Shown piece by piece: positions 15,830 through 24,035 of a DNA stretch of 36,476 nucleotides (positions are counted from its first letter, which is position 1; each line of letters begins with the position of its first letter). The stretch lies in the IMG/VR virus record IMGVR_UViG_3300046519_000109, positions 1 to 36,476 of that record. One strand, 5' to 3'. The stretch comes from a virus. The translations under genes were made by a program, and so were the position numbers. The notes beneath the pieces were generated by a model. The model was not told the DNA's origin, searched no databases, and saw nothing but the letters and a program-made list of their open reading frames with translations.

Positions 15830-15839
15830 CCCGCCTTAT

Positions 15840-15883
15840 CAAACGGCCGGATGGTACCTGTACGGGTGCTGTCCGGCCGTTTG
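15840..15883 (+). terminator. Probable terminator hairpin
   Basis: Perfect 12-bp arms CAAACGGCCGGA (15840-15851) and TCCGGCCGTTTG (15872-15883), followed by GTGTTTG. The T-rich tract is weak, but position after the stop fits. Confidence 0.7.
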
Positions 15884-15893
15884 GTGTTTGAGC

Positions 15894-15915
15894 CAACTAC
15901 TGAATTCAGAAGCTG
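15894..15915. promoter_or_regulatory. Operator-type inverted repeat, site 7
   Basis: Core TACTGAATTCAGAA (15898-15911), one mismatch, flanks CAAC and GCTG. It lies just upstream of a small gene; no promoter boxes are visible. Confidence 0.8.
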
Positions 15916-15922
15916 AGGGGTC

Positions 15923-16102
15923 ATGGACAAGGTTGTTAAGGCGGGGGCTGTCCCTGCCATGGGTGACGTTCGGACGATGGGGGAGGGTGACACGCTGTGG
16001 CTTGAGCCTGCCATCCGTGAGGGCAAGGAGTGGTCCCGCTACGTGGACGCTGTCAGGCATGCGGTTACCCGTGGCGCTGACGTGAGGTGGGTTCGTGGCT
16101 AA
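15923..16102 (+). CDS. Small protein, unknown
   Basis: 59 residues from ATG 15923 (GAGGGG seven bases upstream). It ends in a basic helical segment (EWSRYVDAVRHAVTRGADVRWVRG). It overlaps the start of the nuclease gene by eight bases, so translation is probably coupled. No family is recognised. Confidence 0.6.
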   Translation: MDKVVKAGAVPAMGDVRTMGEGDTLWLEPAIREGKEWSRYVDAVRHAVTRGADVRWVRG

Positions 16103-16481
16103 CCCGAACAAGGCCAAGGGGACGAGGCACGAGAGCGCGGTTCGGGACTACCTGAACGGCTTCCTAGCCGGTGTGGCGGGGGTTGATGAGCTTCCGTCGT
16201 GGGACTCTCGCGCTGTCCGTCGTGTGGCGCAGGAAGGGGCCAAGGATGTTGGGGACTTGCACGCTTACCCGTTCATTCTTGAGGCCAAGGACACGGCTAA
16301 GCACGACATCCCCGGTTACATCAGGCAGGCGAACACTGAGGCCGGTAACGCCGGTTTCCCCTTTGGGGTGGCTGTCCTCAAGAAGCGTGGGGCGAACATC
16401 GCTGATTCGTACGTGTGCCTTGATCTAGCGACGTTCGCGCGGGTGTTGGCCAAGATCCGCGAGGCGTACGACGAGGTCTAG
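16095..16481 (+). CDS. Holliday junction resolvase-like PD-(D/E)XK nuclease
   Basis: 128 residues from GTG 16095 (GAGGTGG upstream). The N-terminal KAKGTRHESAVRDYL helix holds the first acidic residue, followed by a conserved Arg region, VGDLHAYPFILEAKDT (GD and E-x-K active-site core) and a basic C-terminal half. This pattern is that of small actinophage resolvase-like nucleases. It would cut branched replication intermediates before packaging. VRR-NUC-type nuclease is an alternative name for the same fold. Promoter P4 begins with the last base of its stop codon. Confidence 0.7.
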   Translation: MANPNKAKGTRHESAVRDYLNGFLAGVAGVDELPSWDSRAVRRVAQEGAKDVGDLHAYPFILEAKDTAKHDIPGYIRQANTEAGNAGFPFGVAVLKKRGANIADSYVCLDLATFARVLAKIREAYDEV

Positions 16482-16507
16482 GAAGTGCTTGCGCTCAAGG
16501 GATAGCA
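16481..16507 (+). promoter_or_regulatory. Phage-type promoter motif P4
   Basis: Exact GGAAGTGCTTGCGCTC (16481-16496), then AAGGGATAGCA; almost identical to P3 for 27 bases. It drives the primase gene. Confidence 0.65.
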
Positions 16508-16527
16508 ACAAGAGGAGAGGAACTAAG

Positions 16528-18969
16528 TTGCTGTTCAAGGATGTTCTTGCGCGCTTTGGTCAGGCTGAGGAGCAGTCGGACGGGGGTTACCTTGCGCTGT
16601 GTCCCGCGCATGCGGACTCTCGTCCGTCGCTCCGCATCTGGCGGGGGGATGATAACAAGGTTCGCATCACGTGCCGTTCCGGTTGCAAGCCGGACGAGGT
16701 GGTTAAGGCTGCCAACCTCACTTGGGCGGACATGTTCAACGCGACCGGGGACGGTCTGACGGTCGCCAAGGAAAAGCCCACCCTTGTGGGTACGGCGCAG
16801 ACTGCCGCTCTTGCGATGTACGTTGACGACACGTCGGGGCTGTTGCAGTCGCTTGAGGCTGACTACGGCATTGTTCAGGCTCGCACGTATCTGTTTGACC
16901 GGTTCGGTATCGGCCCTGAGGCTGCCCGTGAGCTTGAGCTTGGCTTCTCGGGAACGTTCAAGTTCCCTTACGCGTCACGGGCGTTCACCTCGTTCCCCCG
17001 TGTGACGGTCCCGTTCAAGGACTTCCGGGGGATCGTGCACGCGATGCAGGGGCGTGACCTCAGTGGGAAGTGCCCCGGTCGGTGGGTCGGTCTGACCAAC
17101 CCTGAGGGCGCCCGGTGGGGTCAGTACGGCGTGTTCCGGGGTCAGGGTGGCTACGGGGTCACGCTCATCACTGAGGGGCCCGGAGACGCGCTTACAGCGG
17201 CTGCTGTGGGCTATGACGCTGTGGCTGTCCGGGGTGCTGCTCTGGCCGGTAGCCCTGAGTTGATCGAGGAGCTTGCTCGGGGGCTTGAGGGTTCTCAAGT
17301 GATCGTGGCCGGTGACAACGACTCGGCCGGTATGGGGTTCACCAAGCGTCTGAGTGCGGGTCTCTCTAAGCATGGGATCACGGTCTACACGCTCCAAATC
17401 CCCACGGACGGTTGGGACTTGACTGACTGGCGTGAGTCCAACCGGGAAGGTTTCCCGGCTGCTCTGCACACTGCCGTAAAGCGTGCTGAGCCCTACTCTG
17501 AGACGAAAGGTCTACTTGTGGACGCTGCTACCGGCGCGCTTGTGCCGGATGCCACTACGGCTACACGAGCTGTTGAACTGATTTCTGAGTTCAGTGAGCG
17601 TTACGGCACGTCGGATGTGCTTGCCGCTCACGCGCTCGTTGCGTTCACGGGAGGAACCATCAAGTTCGCCAAGGGGCTTGGGTTCTACGTGTGGGATGGC
17701 AAGGTTTGGCACAACGACGCTGACAAGGTGCGTCAGCTCATCCATTTCATGGGCGCGTCTCTGTCGATTGCAGCGCGTACCAATCCGAACGCCGGTGAGC
17801 ACACGCTCAAGATTGCGGCGCATTTCATGAACACGCGAAGCATTGACGCGCTGATTCGTGAGCTTAAGGCGGTTCCGTCTGTTCAGGTGGACGCCGAGGA
17901 GTTCGACAACCGGCCTGATCTCCTGAGTTTCGAGAACGGCACGGTTGAACTCCGCACGGGTGAACTCCGGGCGCATGACAAGCGAGACATGCTCACGGTG
18001 TATCTGCCGATTGAGTTTGACCCTGAGGCTAAGGCTCCTCGTTGGGAACAGTTCCTGACTGAGATCATGCCGGGGCTGCCTGAGATGCCCGCTTACATTC
18101 GGCGTCTCGTTGGCTACGGCATCACGGGCAACGTGTCGGAACAGTGCTTTGCGGTGCTGCATGGTTCGGGTGCTAACGGCAAGTCGGTGTTCACAGACAC
18201 GTGCACTGAGGTTTTCGGCGGTATCACCAAGACAACGCCGTTCAGCACGTTTGAGGACAAGGGCGCGGGTGGGATCCCCAACGACATTGCCGCGCTGAGG
18301 GGTTCGCGTCTCGTGATGGCTTCTGAGGGTGACTCGGGTCGGCCCATGTCTGAGGCTGTCCTCAAGCGGGTGACGGGTAAGGACAAGGTCACTGCCCGGT
18401 TCCTGAACAAGGAGTTCTTTACCTTCTCGCCTACGTTCCTCATCATGCTTGCGACCAACCACAAGCCCAATTTCCGTGGTCAGGATGAGGGGCTTTGGCG
18501 ACGCGTCAAGATGATCCCTTTCAACCGCTACTTTGCGGAGAACGAGCGTGACTACGCGCTTGCTGACAAGCTCCTTGCGGAGTCTGCGGGCATTGTGGCT
18601 TGGGCGGTTCGTGGGGCGGTTGAGTGGTTCCGTGAGGGTCTTAAGGATCCGGATGCGGTGAAGAACGCCACCAAGGAGTTCCGCGAGACTGCTGACGCGT
18701 TGCAGGGGTTCATGCCGGGCGTGATCGAGCACACGGGGGACGACGCTGACCGCATCCTTGGGAACGAGGCGTTCAGCATGTATCTCGATTGGTGCGAGGC
18801 TGAGAACCTTCCGCAAAAGGAGCGTTGGCGTCGTCAGACGTTCTACCGGGCTCTTGAGGAGCGGGGCGTTTCTCGCCGGAAGCTGAACACGGGTATCACG
18901 CTGTTCGGAATCCGTCCGGCCCACCATGACGAGGAACCGGCCGGACCGGGCATCTTCGGCAACGACTAG
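16528..18969 (+). CDS. P4-type primase-helicase
   Basis: 813 residues; TTG 16528 is chosen because GAGGAGAGG lies upstream and an earlier in-frame start falls inside promoter P4. Domains: an N-terminal zinc motif with Cys25, His28, Cys48 and Cys52; a TOPRIM primase core with Glu216 (LITEGPGDAL) and Asp263/Asp265 (AGDNDSAG); a linker; and a superfamily 3 (P4/D5) helicase. The helicase has Walker A GSGANGKS (Lys552), Walker B LVMASEGD and a sensor region LIMLATNHKP. A C-terminal winged-helix-like region follows. It would unwind DNA and make primers at the phage origin, partnered by the polymerase next door. It corresponds in type to the phiC31 primase-helicase. Confidence 0.95.
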   Translation: MLFKDVLARFGQAEEQSDGGYLALCPAHADSRPSLRIWRGDDNKVRITCRSGCKPDEVVKAANLTWADMFNATGDGLTVAKEKPTLVGTAQTAALAMYVDDTSGLLQSLEADYGIVQARTYLFDRFGIGPEAARELELGFSGTFKFPYASRAFTSFPRVTVPFKDFRGIVHAMQGRDLSGKCPGRWVGLTNPEGARWGQYGVFRGQGGYGVTLITEGPGDALTAAAVGYDAVAVRGAALAGSPELIEELARGLEGSQVIVAGDNDSAGMGFTKRLSAGLSKHGITVYTLQIPTDGWDLTDWRESNREGFPAALHTAVKRAEPYSETKGLLVDAATGALVPDATTATRAVELISEFSERYGTSDVLAAHALVAFTGGTIKFAKGLGFYVWDGKVWHNDADKVRQLIHFMGASLSIAARTNPNAGEHTLKIAAHFMNTRSIDALIRELKAVPSVQVDAEEFDNRPDLLSFENGTVELRTGELRAHDKRDMLTVYLPIEFDPEAKAPRWEQFLTEIMPGLPEMPAYIRRLVGYGITGNVSEQCFAVLHGSGANGKSVFTDTCTEVFGGITKTTPFSTFEDKGAGGIPNDIAALRGSRLVMASEGDSGRPMSEAVLKRVTGKDKVTARFLNKEFFTFSPTFLIMLATNHKPNFRGQDEGLWRRVKMIPFNRYFAENERDYALADKLLAESAGIVAWAVRGAVEWFREGLKDPDAVKNATKEFRETADALQGFMPGVIEHTGDDADRILGNEAFSMYLDWCEAENLPQKERWRRQTFYRALEERGVSRRKLNTGITLFGIRPAHHDEEPAGPGIFGND

Positions 18970-18988
18970 CAACAACTGAACACACCCT

Positions 18989-19024
18989 GAGGGGTCAGCT
19001 ACTGAATTCAGTAGTTGGCCCCTC
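18989..19024. promoter_or_regulatory. Operator site 8 embedded in an 18-bp hairpin
   Basis: The operator is 18996-19017 (perfect core 19000-19013), flanks CAGC and GTTG. Pairing extends outward through GAGGGG/CCCCTC with G-U pairs only, followed by TTGCGTT. It looks like a combined operator and terminator between primase and polymerase. Confidence 0.85.
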
Positions 19025-19042
19025 TTGCGTTAGGGGAGAGAC

Positions 19043-20908
19043 ATGCGCACGTACATGCACGAAATCAACGGGTCCACGGTCTACGCCAAGGTTCCTGAGA
19101 CTGCCGGTGACTTGGACGACTTCAAGCGTTGGCTTGAGGGTGCGAACGGCCGTGGTCCTATCGCGCTGGACACGGAGACCACGGGGCTTGACATCTATTC
19201 GGACGGCTACCGTCTGCGTACTGTGCAGTTCGGGGACGCGCTTACGGGTTGGGTCATTCATTGGGAGCGCGGGGGTGCGTTCGTTGAGGTTGTTCTTTGG
19301 GCTCTCCGTCGCATCAAGCGTCTACTGATTCACAACGCCCCGTTTGATTGGCTCGTGTTGGACGAGCATGCGGGGGTACCGCTTGAGTGGCTTGCCCCTC
19401 GTACGACGGATACCAAGATCCTGGCTACCCTCGTTGATCCTCGTCAGCCTCAAGAGGGCGGCATTGGGACGGGCCTCAAGCCTCTTTCGGGGCACTACCT
19501 TGACCCGTCTGCGCCGGACACTCAGGGGGACCTTACGGCCGTGTTCCGGTCGCTTGGTCTGACCAAGGCTACGGGGTTCGCGCGTATCGACTTGGACCAC
19601 CCAACTTACAATCTCTACGCGGCACTTGATGTGATCCTCACGGCTCGTCTTGAGCCGGTGCTACAGCATGAGCTTGAGCGGTATGGGGTGCGTCCTCGTC
19701 TCGTCCAGTACGAGCACGAACTAGCGCGCATCTGCGCCCACATGCAGCGAACGGGCATGGTGCTTGACGAGGATTACACGCGCTCTCTTGAGGCTCGCCT
19801 TGGGGAGGAAGCTGCCCTCTACGCGGTTAAGGCTGCTCGGTATGGCGTCGAGAACGTCAACAGCACTAACCAAATCTCTGAGGCTCTGCTTGCCATGGGG
19901 GAGACGCTGACGGAGCGTACGGCTTCCGGCAACCTCAAGGTTGACAAGGCTGTTCTCTTGGCGCTTGCGGACATGTCCCTACAGTGGGACCCGCTTGAGT
20001 CTCGTCGGCCCAACCCGCTCGCGGACGCCGTGTTGAGGGCTAAGCGGTCGGGTAAGTGGCGTGAGACGTACGCCAAGACGTTCCTTGAGACCGTGGACGC
20101 CAAGGGGCGCATTCACCCGTTCATCAACTCTCTGCAAGCCCGTACGGGGCGCATGTCGATTACGCGTCCGGCGCTGCAAACGCTGCCCTCGTCTGATCAG
20201 ATGATCCGGCGTTGCATGCTCGCGGACGAGGGTCACGTCATGGTGTCCATTGACTTTGCTGCGGTTGAGATGCGCGTCCTTGCGGCTCTCGCTGACGTGA
20301 AGCAGATGAAGCACGCTATCCAGACCGGGCAGGATCTGCACGACTTCACGGCCGGTCTCGTCTACGGTCCGGGGTTCACTAAGGCTCACCGCAAGATCTG
20401 TAAGGGTGTCGGTTTCGGCACTGTCTACGGTGGTGGTCCGGCGACGATTGCCCGGCAGACCGGCGCGAACATTGATGACGTTGCGGCGGCTCAGCGGAAG
20501 TATCACCGGGTCTATCCGGAGATCAAGCGCGCTGCGTCTCGTTGGCAGCGTGAGGCTTTCTCTAATTCGATGGTGACCACCACGGTTACGGGTCGGCGTC
20601 TGCCGCTTGACCGTGACCGGACGTACGCCGTTGTGAACTATCAGGTTCAGTCTGCGGCGCGCGATTGCCTTGGTCAGTCGCTTCTTGAAATGGAGAGCCG
20701 GGGTCTCCTGCCCTACCTCCGTTTGCCTATCCATGACGAGGTGGTTGCGTCGGTTCCCGAGCGTGAAGCCAAGGAGCTTGCTCGGGAGTTTGAGCGCTGC
20801 ATGACGTTCGATCTGTTCGGCGTCCCGATCGATACGGGGACGGGTCCGGATGGTGGCGCGAGCATCGGCAAGCGTTCGTGGGGCTCGCTGTACGGCGCTG
20901 ATTTCTAG
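19043..20908 (+). CDS. DNA polymerase, family A (Pol I type)
   Basis: 621 residues from ATG 19043 (AGGGGAGAG upstream). The N-terminal 3'-5' proofreading exonuclease has Asp43 and Glu45 in ALDTETTGLD and a later NAPFDWLVLDEH segment. The polymerase half has motif A at Asp404 (VSIDFAAVEMRVLA), motif B around RKICKGVGFGTVYGGG and motif C at Asp565 (PIHDEVVAS). There is no 5' nuclease domain, as usual for phage enzymes of this size. It replicates phage DNA together with the upstream P4-type primase-helicase. Confidence 0.96.
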   Translation: MRTYMHEINGSTVYAKVPETAGDLDDFKRWLEGANGRGPIALDTETTGLDIYSDGYRLRTVQFGDALTGWVIHWERGGAFVEVVLWALRRIKRLLIHNAPFDWLVLDEHAGVPLEWLAPRTTDTKILATLVDPRQPQEGGIGTGLKPLSGHYLDPSAPDTQGDLTAVFRSLGLTKATGFARIDLDHPTYNLYAALDVILTARLEPVLQHELERYGVRPRLVQYEHELARICAHMQRTGMVLDEDYTRSLEARLGEEAALYAVKAARYGVENVNSTNQISEALLAMGETLTERTASGNLKVDKAVLLALADMSLQWDPLESRRPNPLADAVLRAKRSGKWRETYAKTFLETVDAKGRIHPFINSLQARTGRMSITRPALQTLPSSDQMIRRCMLADEGHVMVSIDFAAVEMRVLAALADVKQMKHAIQTGQDLHDFTAGLVYGPGFTKAHRKICKGVGFGTVYGGGPATIARQTGANIDDVAAAQRKYHRVYPEIKRAASRWQREAFSNSMVTTTVTGRRLPLDRDRTYAVVNYQVQSAARDCLGQSLLEMESRGLLPYLRLPIHDEVVASVPEREAKELAREFERCMTFDLFGVPIDTGTGPDGGASIGKRSWGSLYGADF

Positions 20909-20935
20909 AGCGCTCGTTCGATAATCACGCGTTAG

Positions 20936-20983
20936 GTAACGCTCCGTGTGTACTGCACCCGGTTTCAGTCCACGGAGCGTTAC
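20936..20983 (+). terminator. 13-bp hairpin after the polymerase gene
   Basis: Perfect arms GTAACGCTCCGTG (20936-20948) and CACGGAGCGTTAC (20971-20983), 22-base loop. No T-run, so it may act as a processing or stabilising structure rather than a simple terminator. Confidence 0.55.
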
Positions 20984-20992
20984 AGCGTGAGG

Positions 20993-21014
20993 CAGCTACT
21001 GAATTCAGTACGTG
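20993..21014. promoter_or_regulatory. Operator-type inverted repeat, site 9
   Basis: Perfect core (20997-21010), left flank CAGC, right flank CGTG (one departure from the consensus). Confidence 0.85.
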
Positions 21015-21087
21015 AGCTGCGTCACAGTGCCTGAGTCTGCGTCACATCCCTTACCCCTCAAGGGTTTTCGGGGGTCGCGTGAGCACT

Positions 21088-21109
21088 CAGTTACTGAATT
21101 CAGTACCTG
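21088..21109. promoter_or_regulatory. Operator-type inverted repeat, site 10
   Basis: Perfect core (21092-21105), flanks CAGT and CCTG. It is only 95 bases from site 9 (centre to centre), about nine helical turns, so the two could be bridged by one oligomer. Confidence 0.85.
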
Positions 21110-21129
21110 CTACCCCCAAAACGGACATC

Positions 21130-21481
21130 AAGGTTACCTGCCCGTTACGCGCGTAATCCCAAAGGCGTAGGCGGTCGCTCTCCCCCTACTTCCGTGGTCG
21201 TCACCCCTGTTTCGCCTTGGATTCGATGTACAACCCATACCGGACATGGTGGGTCTAACGCCGTGAAGACCGGTTGAGTTGATCTTCCAAGCCCGCATAA
21301 GTTCCGTCCTGCAACGACGGAGCAAAGCGCTAGCCCCGGCGGTGCACATCCTCAGACGGTCATGGTTCGCCCATGCCCTGTCACTGATGTGACCCGAGTC
21401 ACGACGGCTAGCTAGCGCTCTCCACCCGTCTGAGGAAGCCCTTGCGCTCAAGAACGAGCACAAGCAACCCACTCAGACGGG
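21130..21481 (+). ncRNA. Candidate structured leader / regulatory RNA
   Basis: It contains a palindrome TTACGCGCGTAA near 21146, CCGTC/GACGG, AGCGCTAGCC with GGCTAG..AGCGCT, and GTGAC/GTCAC hairpins. Most telling is the segment CCCGTCTGAGG (21425-21435). It can pair with upstream CCTCAGACGG (21350-21359) or with downstream CTCAGACGGG (21472-21481), which ends 9 bases before the start codon. Two mutually exclusive 10-bp stems are the signature of a conformational switch. The transcript start is unknown. Confidence 0.45.
21434..21464 (+). promoter_or_regulatory. Phage-type promoter motif P5
   Basis: GGAAGCCCTTGCGCTC (21434-21449), then AAGAACGAGCACAAG. It lies directly upstream of the sigma-like gene, hinting at autoregulation. 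Confidence 0.6.
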
Positions 21482-21490
21482 AACAAACAA

Positions 21491-22300
21491 ATGATCAACC
21501 TGACCGCTCAGCAGATCGCGGACGCCAAGAACAAGGACCTTGACGCGATTACGGCAGTCATCAAGGAGACTGAGGAGCGCGTTGGTCAGCTTGCCCGGCA
21601 TTACGCCACGACGAGCGGACGCACTGACTACACGCTCATGGAAGACCTTGAGCAGACCGGCCGCATTGCGGTTTGGGAGGCTCTCGACCGGTTCAAGGGA
21701 ACTGAGGTAGCGCAGTTCTTCACGTTCGTTGACAAGACGCTCAAGGGTGTTATGAGCGACGAGCGCAAGGAAGAACAGCGACCCGGGGTTTCCCGCGCGG
21801 TTGCCGCTGACTTTGAAAAGGCGCTCCGCATTGCCGACGGTGACCCGTACGTTGCGGAATTCCTCGTCACGACGACTGAGGTTATGGGTAAGCGCCGGAT
21901 GAGCGCGGATATGGCTTACGCGGCTCGTCTGTCTTGGATGGGCATTGACTACCTTGACGCTCCGCTTGGCGGGGACGGTACGCCGCATGAGGCGACGCTT
22001 GCGGACACGATCGCCGACACGGCCGGTGTTCCTGAGGATCTGCTTGAGCCGTCCGACTACGTGAGCGAGGCGCGCAAGAAGACCACTGACAAGGTGAACT
22101 ACATCCTCAAGAAGATGGGGGATCAGCACCGGTTCATTCTGAGCGCGCTTACGGGTATCGCCCCGGTCGGCTACTACGGCACTGAGAATGACGCTGAGCT
22201 TGCCGTTGAGATGGGTGTTGCTCCTCACCGGATCACGTCGATTCGCTCGCGCGCCAAGGACCGTTTCGCTGAGCTGTGGATTGCAGCGTTCAGCGCGTGA
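21491..22300 (+). CDS. Sigma-70-family-like transcription factor
   Basis: 269 residues from ATG 21491; no strong ribosome site is seen, only GACGGGA overlapping the switch element. Residues about 45-93 match sigma region 2 in pattern (MEDLEQTGRIAVWEALDRF, then FFTFVDKTLKGVMSDERK). Residues about 155-185 have the region 3 to 4 linker signature (YLDAPLGGDG, then ATLADTIADTAG). Residues about 212-262 resemble region 4 with a helix-turn-helix (AELAVEMGVAPHRITSIRSRAKDRF). It probably directs host RNA polymerase to phage promoters of the GGAAGTGCTTGCGCTC type. Length and divergence suggest a phage-specific factor. GTGA overlap with the next gene. Confidence 0.7.
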   Translation: MINLTAQQIADAKNKDLDAITAVIKETEERVGQLARHYATTSGRTDYTLMEDLEQTGRIAVWEALDRFKGTEVAQFFTFVDKTLKGVMSDERKEEQRPGVSRAVAADFEKALRIADGDPYVAEFLVTTTEVMGKRRMSADMAYAARLSWMGIDYLDAPLGGDGTPHEATLADTIADTAGVPEDLLEPSDYVSEARKKTTDKVNYILKKMGDQHRFILSALTGIAPVGYYGTENDAELAVEMGVAPHRITSIRSRAKDRFAELWIAAFSA

Positions 22301-22584
22301 GGGAACGTCGCCCTCGTCCCGCTCGGCCCCGTAAGAGTCGGGCGGGACGTACGAGGCGCATACGAGAGCGCAAGCCCCCTGAGGGGGCGTACAGCCGCTC
22401 AGAGCTGTTCGAACGATGGCACGGCGCTTGCTGCTACTGCGGTGCGCCTGCCGAACACGTGGACCACATCAAGCCCCTGTCACGGGGCGGGCGGGATGTT
22501 CTCGCCAACGTCGTACCGGCGTGCGCTGACTGCAACCTGAGCAAGAGCGCACAGAGCTTGGCCCAATGGGCAGCAACTTTCTAG
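22297..22584 (+). CDS. HNH endonuclease
   Basis: 95 residues from GTG 22297, overlapping the sigma-like gene stop. A basic N-terminus (about 26 residues, mostly Arg/Lys/Pro) precedes an HNH fold: CxxC at 45-48, HVDHIKPLSRGG with Asp56/His57, Asn71, CxxC at 76-79 and Asn80 (CADCNLSK). All catalytic and zinc residues appear present. It could be a homing-type or recombination nuclease. It is separate from the HNH gene next to terminase. Confidence 0.85.
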   Translation: MRERRPRPARPRKSRAGRTRRIRERKPPEGAYSRSELFERWHGACCYCGAPAEHVDHIKPLSRGGRDVLANVVPACADCNLSKSAQSLAQWAATF

Positions 22585-22594
22585 GGGAGAGAAA

Positions 22595-22762
22595 ATGCAG
22601 ACCTACACCACTCGTAACGGCGGTTCCCTTGAGGTCATCCGCAATGGCGCGCTCACGGACTTGCACGTAAAGGACCCGGCGGGGGAGACGGTAGCCACGG
22701 TGGTCAAGCCTCACGCTGAGGCTGTCCCGCTTATCGCAACGCTCATTGCGCTGAGCAAGTGA
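22595..22762 (+). CDS. Small protein, unknown
   Basis: 55 residues from ATG 22595 with AGGGGAGAG upstream. Short beta-hairpin-like sequence (GGSLEVIRNGALTDLHVKDPAG) and a hydrophobic C-terminus (AVPLIATLIALSK). GTGA overlap with the next gene. No family is recognised. Confidence 0.65.
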   Translation: MQTYTTRNGGSLEVIRNGALTDLHVKDPAGETVATVVKPHAEAVPLIATLIALSK

Positions 22763-23100
22763 CCCCGGACCAAGCGGCCCAACTCCTCATCAAGAACCTA
22801 GAACGACTCTCGGGAGAGACCATGGCAATCAACGTGACGCGTGAGACCAAGGCAACGGTTACGGCCACGAACGGCGGGCGGGTGCTCGCGTGGACCAACG
22901 ACAAGGAACCGAACCTGATCAGCGTTGCCGTTCCGGGGGACCGGGCCAAGCTGTCTCCGGGTGAGGCTCGTGAGCTTGCTGCCTACCTGAACGAGGTAGC
23001 GGCTGAGGTTGCCGCTTCTGCGTCTGAGCGTGTGTCCCGTATGGGTACGCGTTCCGGGGCCCCTGAGGGTGTGCGTGTGCGGGTGTCCCCGTGGCACTGA
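22759..23100 (+). CDS. Small protein, unknown
   Basis: 113 residues from GTG 22759 (GTGA overlap). Mixed beta/alpha: TKATVTATNGGRVLAW, then a helical LSPGEARELAAYLNEVAAEVAASAS. An internal in-frame ATG at residue 22 is a possible alternative start but has only a weak ribosome site. No motif is recognised. The 3' end overlaps the start of the next small gene. Confidence 0.6.
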   Translation: MTPDQAAQLLIKNLERLSGETMAINVTRETKATVTATNGGRVLAWTNDKEPNLISVAVPGDRAKLSPGEARELAAYLNEVAAEVAASASERVSRMGTRSGAPEGVRVRVSPWH

Positions 23101-23264
23101 CCGAGACTGACGAGGGTATGACTGACGCTGAGTACGTGGCTGAGCGTGCGGATACGTTCCGTGCCGCTCGGGCGCTACTCGACCGGTTCGAATGGGACGA
23201 GCCGCTAAGTCCGGAGGATGTGACCGGGGTTGCGATGTTCCTAGCGGGCGACACCACCAAGTAA
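23091..23264 (+). CDS. Small acidic protein, unknown
   Basis: 57 residues from GTG 23091 (10-base overlap with the preceding frame); ATG 23118 is the alternative start. Helical and acidic (TDAEYVAERADTFRAARALLD). Ends just before operator site 11. Nothing further can be said. Confidence 0.5.
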   Translation: MALTETDEGMTDAEYVAERADTFRAARALLDRFEWDEPLSPEDVTGVAMFLAGDTTK

Positions 23265-23273
23265 CGACCGACC

Positions 23274-23313
23274 GGGGCGGGTCAATTACTGAATTCAGTA
23301 GTTGGCTCGCCCC
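23274..23313. promoter_or_regulatory. Operator site 11 embedded in a 20-bp hairpin
   Basis: The operator is 23283-23304 (perfect core 23287-23300), flanks CAAT and GTTG. Pairing extends outward to 23274/23313 through GGGGCG/CGCCCC, every additional pair being Watson-Crick or G-U. A likely operator-terminator hybrid in front of thyX. Confidence 0.85.
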
Positions 23314-23330
23314 TCTCATGGGGAGAGATC

Positions 23331-24035
23331 ATGAACGTTCAGCTTCTGGCCACTACTGCTTTGCGTCCAAACGTGCTGACCGAGACTTACGGCTATGAGG
23401 CCACTAGGCCGGGGGAGGGTGCTACGGCCGGTGACGCGCTCGCTGAGGCTGCCGGGCGCATCTGCTACAAGAGCTTTGACCGGCCGAACCCTAAGACGGC
23501 TCGTAACCGTGACTATCTGGCCAACATCATCAATCAGGGTCATTACTCGGTCATGGAACATGCTTCCGTGACGTTCCTCGTTCAGGGTGTGTCGCGTGCG
23601 CTTCTCGCTGAGCTGACCCGTCACCGGCATCTGTCGTTCTCGGTCGTGTCTCAGCGGTACGTGAACTACGCCGACACGGCCCCGGTCATCCCTCCGGCTG
23701 CTGAGGGCACCCCGGCCGAGACTGCCATCAAGAACGCGTACGCCGGAACGCTCCGGGTGTATGAGTACCTTGTTGAGGATCTGACCGCACGAGGGTTCAA
23801 GCGCAAGGAAGCCCGTGAGGCTGCTCGGTCGGTTCTGCCGAATGCCGCCCCGGTCGACATGGTGGTTACGGGCAACCTGAGGGCTTGGCGTGACGTGCTC
23901 GGTAAGAGGCACCACGTTGCCGCAGACGCTGAGATCCAGGGGTTTGCGTCCCGTGTGCTCGGGTTGCTCCGTGTGGCCGCTCCTGCGTGCGTTCAGGACG
24001 TTCCGAACGAGCCTTACGGGAGTGAGGGCAAGTGA
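23331..24035 (+). CDS. thyX: Flavin-dependent thymidylate synthase
   Basis: 234 residues from ATG 23331 (GGGGAGAG upstream). The ThyX signature is clear: [14 protein letters not shown] begins at Arg97 (RHRxxS motif that binds dUMP/FAD). Conserved surroundings include [12 protein letters not shown] and a C-terminal NLRAWRDVL. The enzyme converts dUMP to dTMP using methylene-tetrahydrofolate, NADPH and FAD. With the dCMP deaminase three genes downstream it makes a dCMP to dUMP to dTMP route, and the dNMP kinase at 10.7 kb would carry products on. GTGA overlap with the next gene. Confidence 0.95.
   Translation: MNVQLLATTALRPNVLTETYGYEATRPGEGATAGDALAEAAGRICYKSFDRPNPKTARNRDYLANIINQGHYSVMEHASVTFLVQGVSRALLAELTRHRHLSFSVVSQRYVNYADTAPVIPPAAEGTPAETAIKNAYAGTLRVYEYLVEDLTARGFKRKEAREAARSVLPNAAPVDMVVTGNLRAWRDVLGKRHHVAADAEIQGFASRVLGLLRVAAPACVQDVPNEPYGSEGK

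Larger units (their letters stand above)
20909..21490 (+). other. 582-base gene-free region: hairpin, two operators, structured leader
   Basis: No credible gene is seen on either strand. In order it holds a 13-bp hairpin (20936-20983), operators 9 and 10, two TGCGTCACA direct repeats 20 bases apart near 21018 and 21038, and then about 340 bases rich in short inverted repeats that end in promoter P5 and the switch-like elements before the sigma-like gene. See the separate entries. Confidence 0.7.

Noticed and set aside
17512-18975. 487-codon open frame opposite the primase-helicase
   Set aside because: The + strand encodes clear TOPRIM and SF3 helicase motifs here; the minus frame is a codon-bias shadow.
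21134-21472. 112-codon open frame on the minus strand in the gene-free region
   Set aside because: No ribosome site, no domain, and it runs through the structured repeats and promoter P5.
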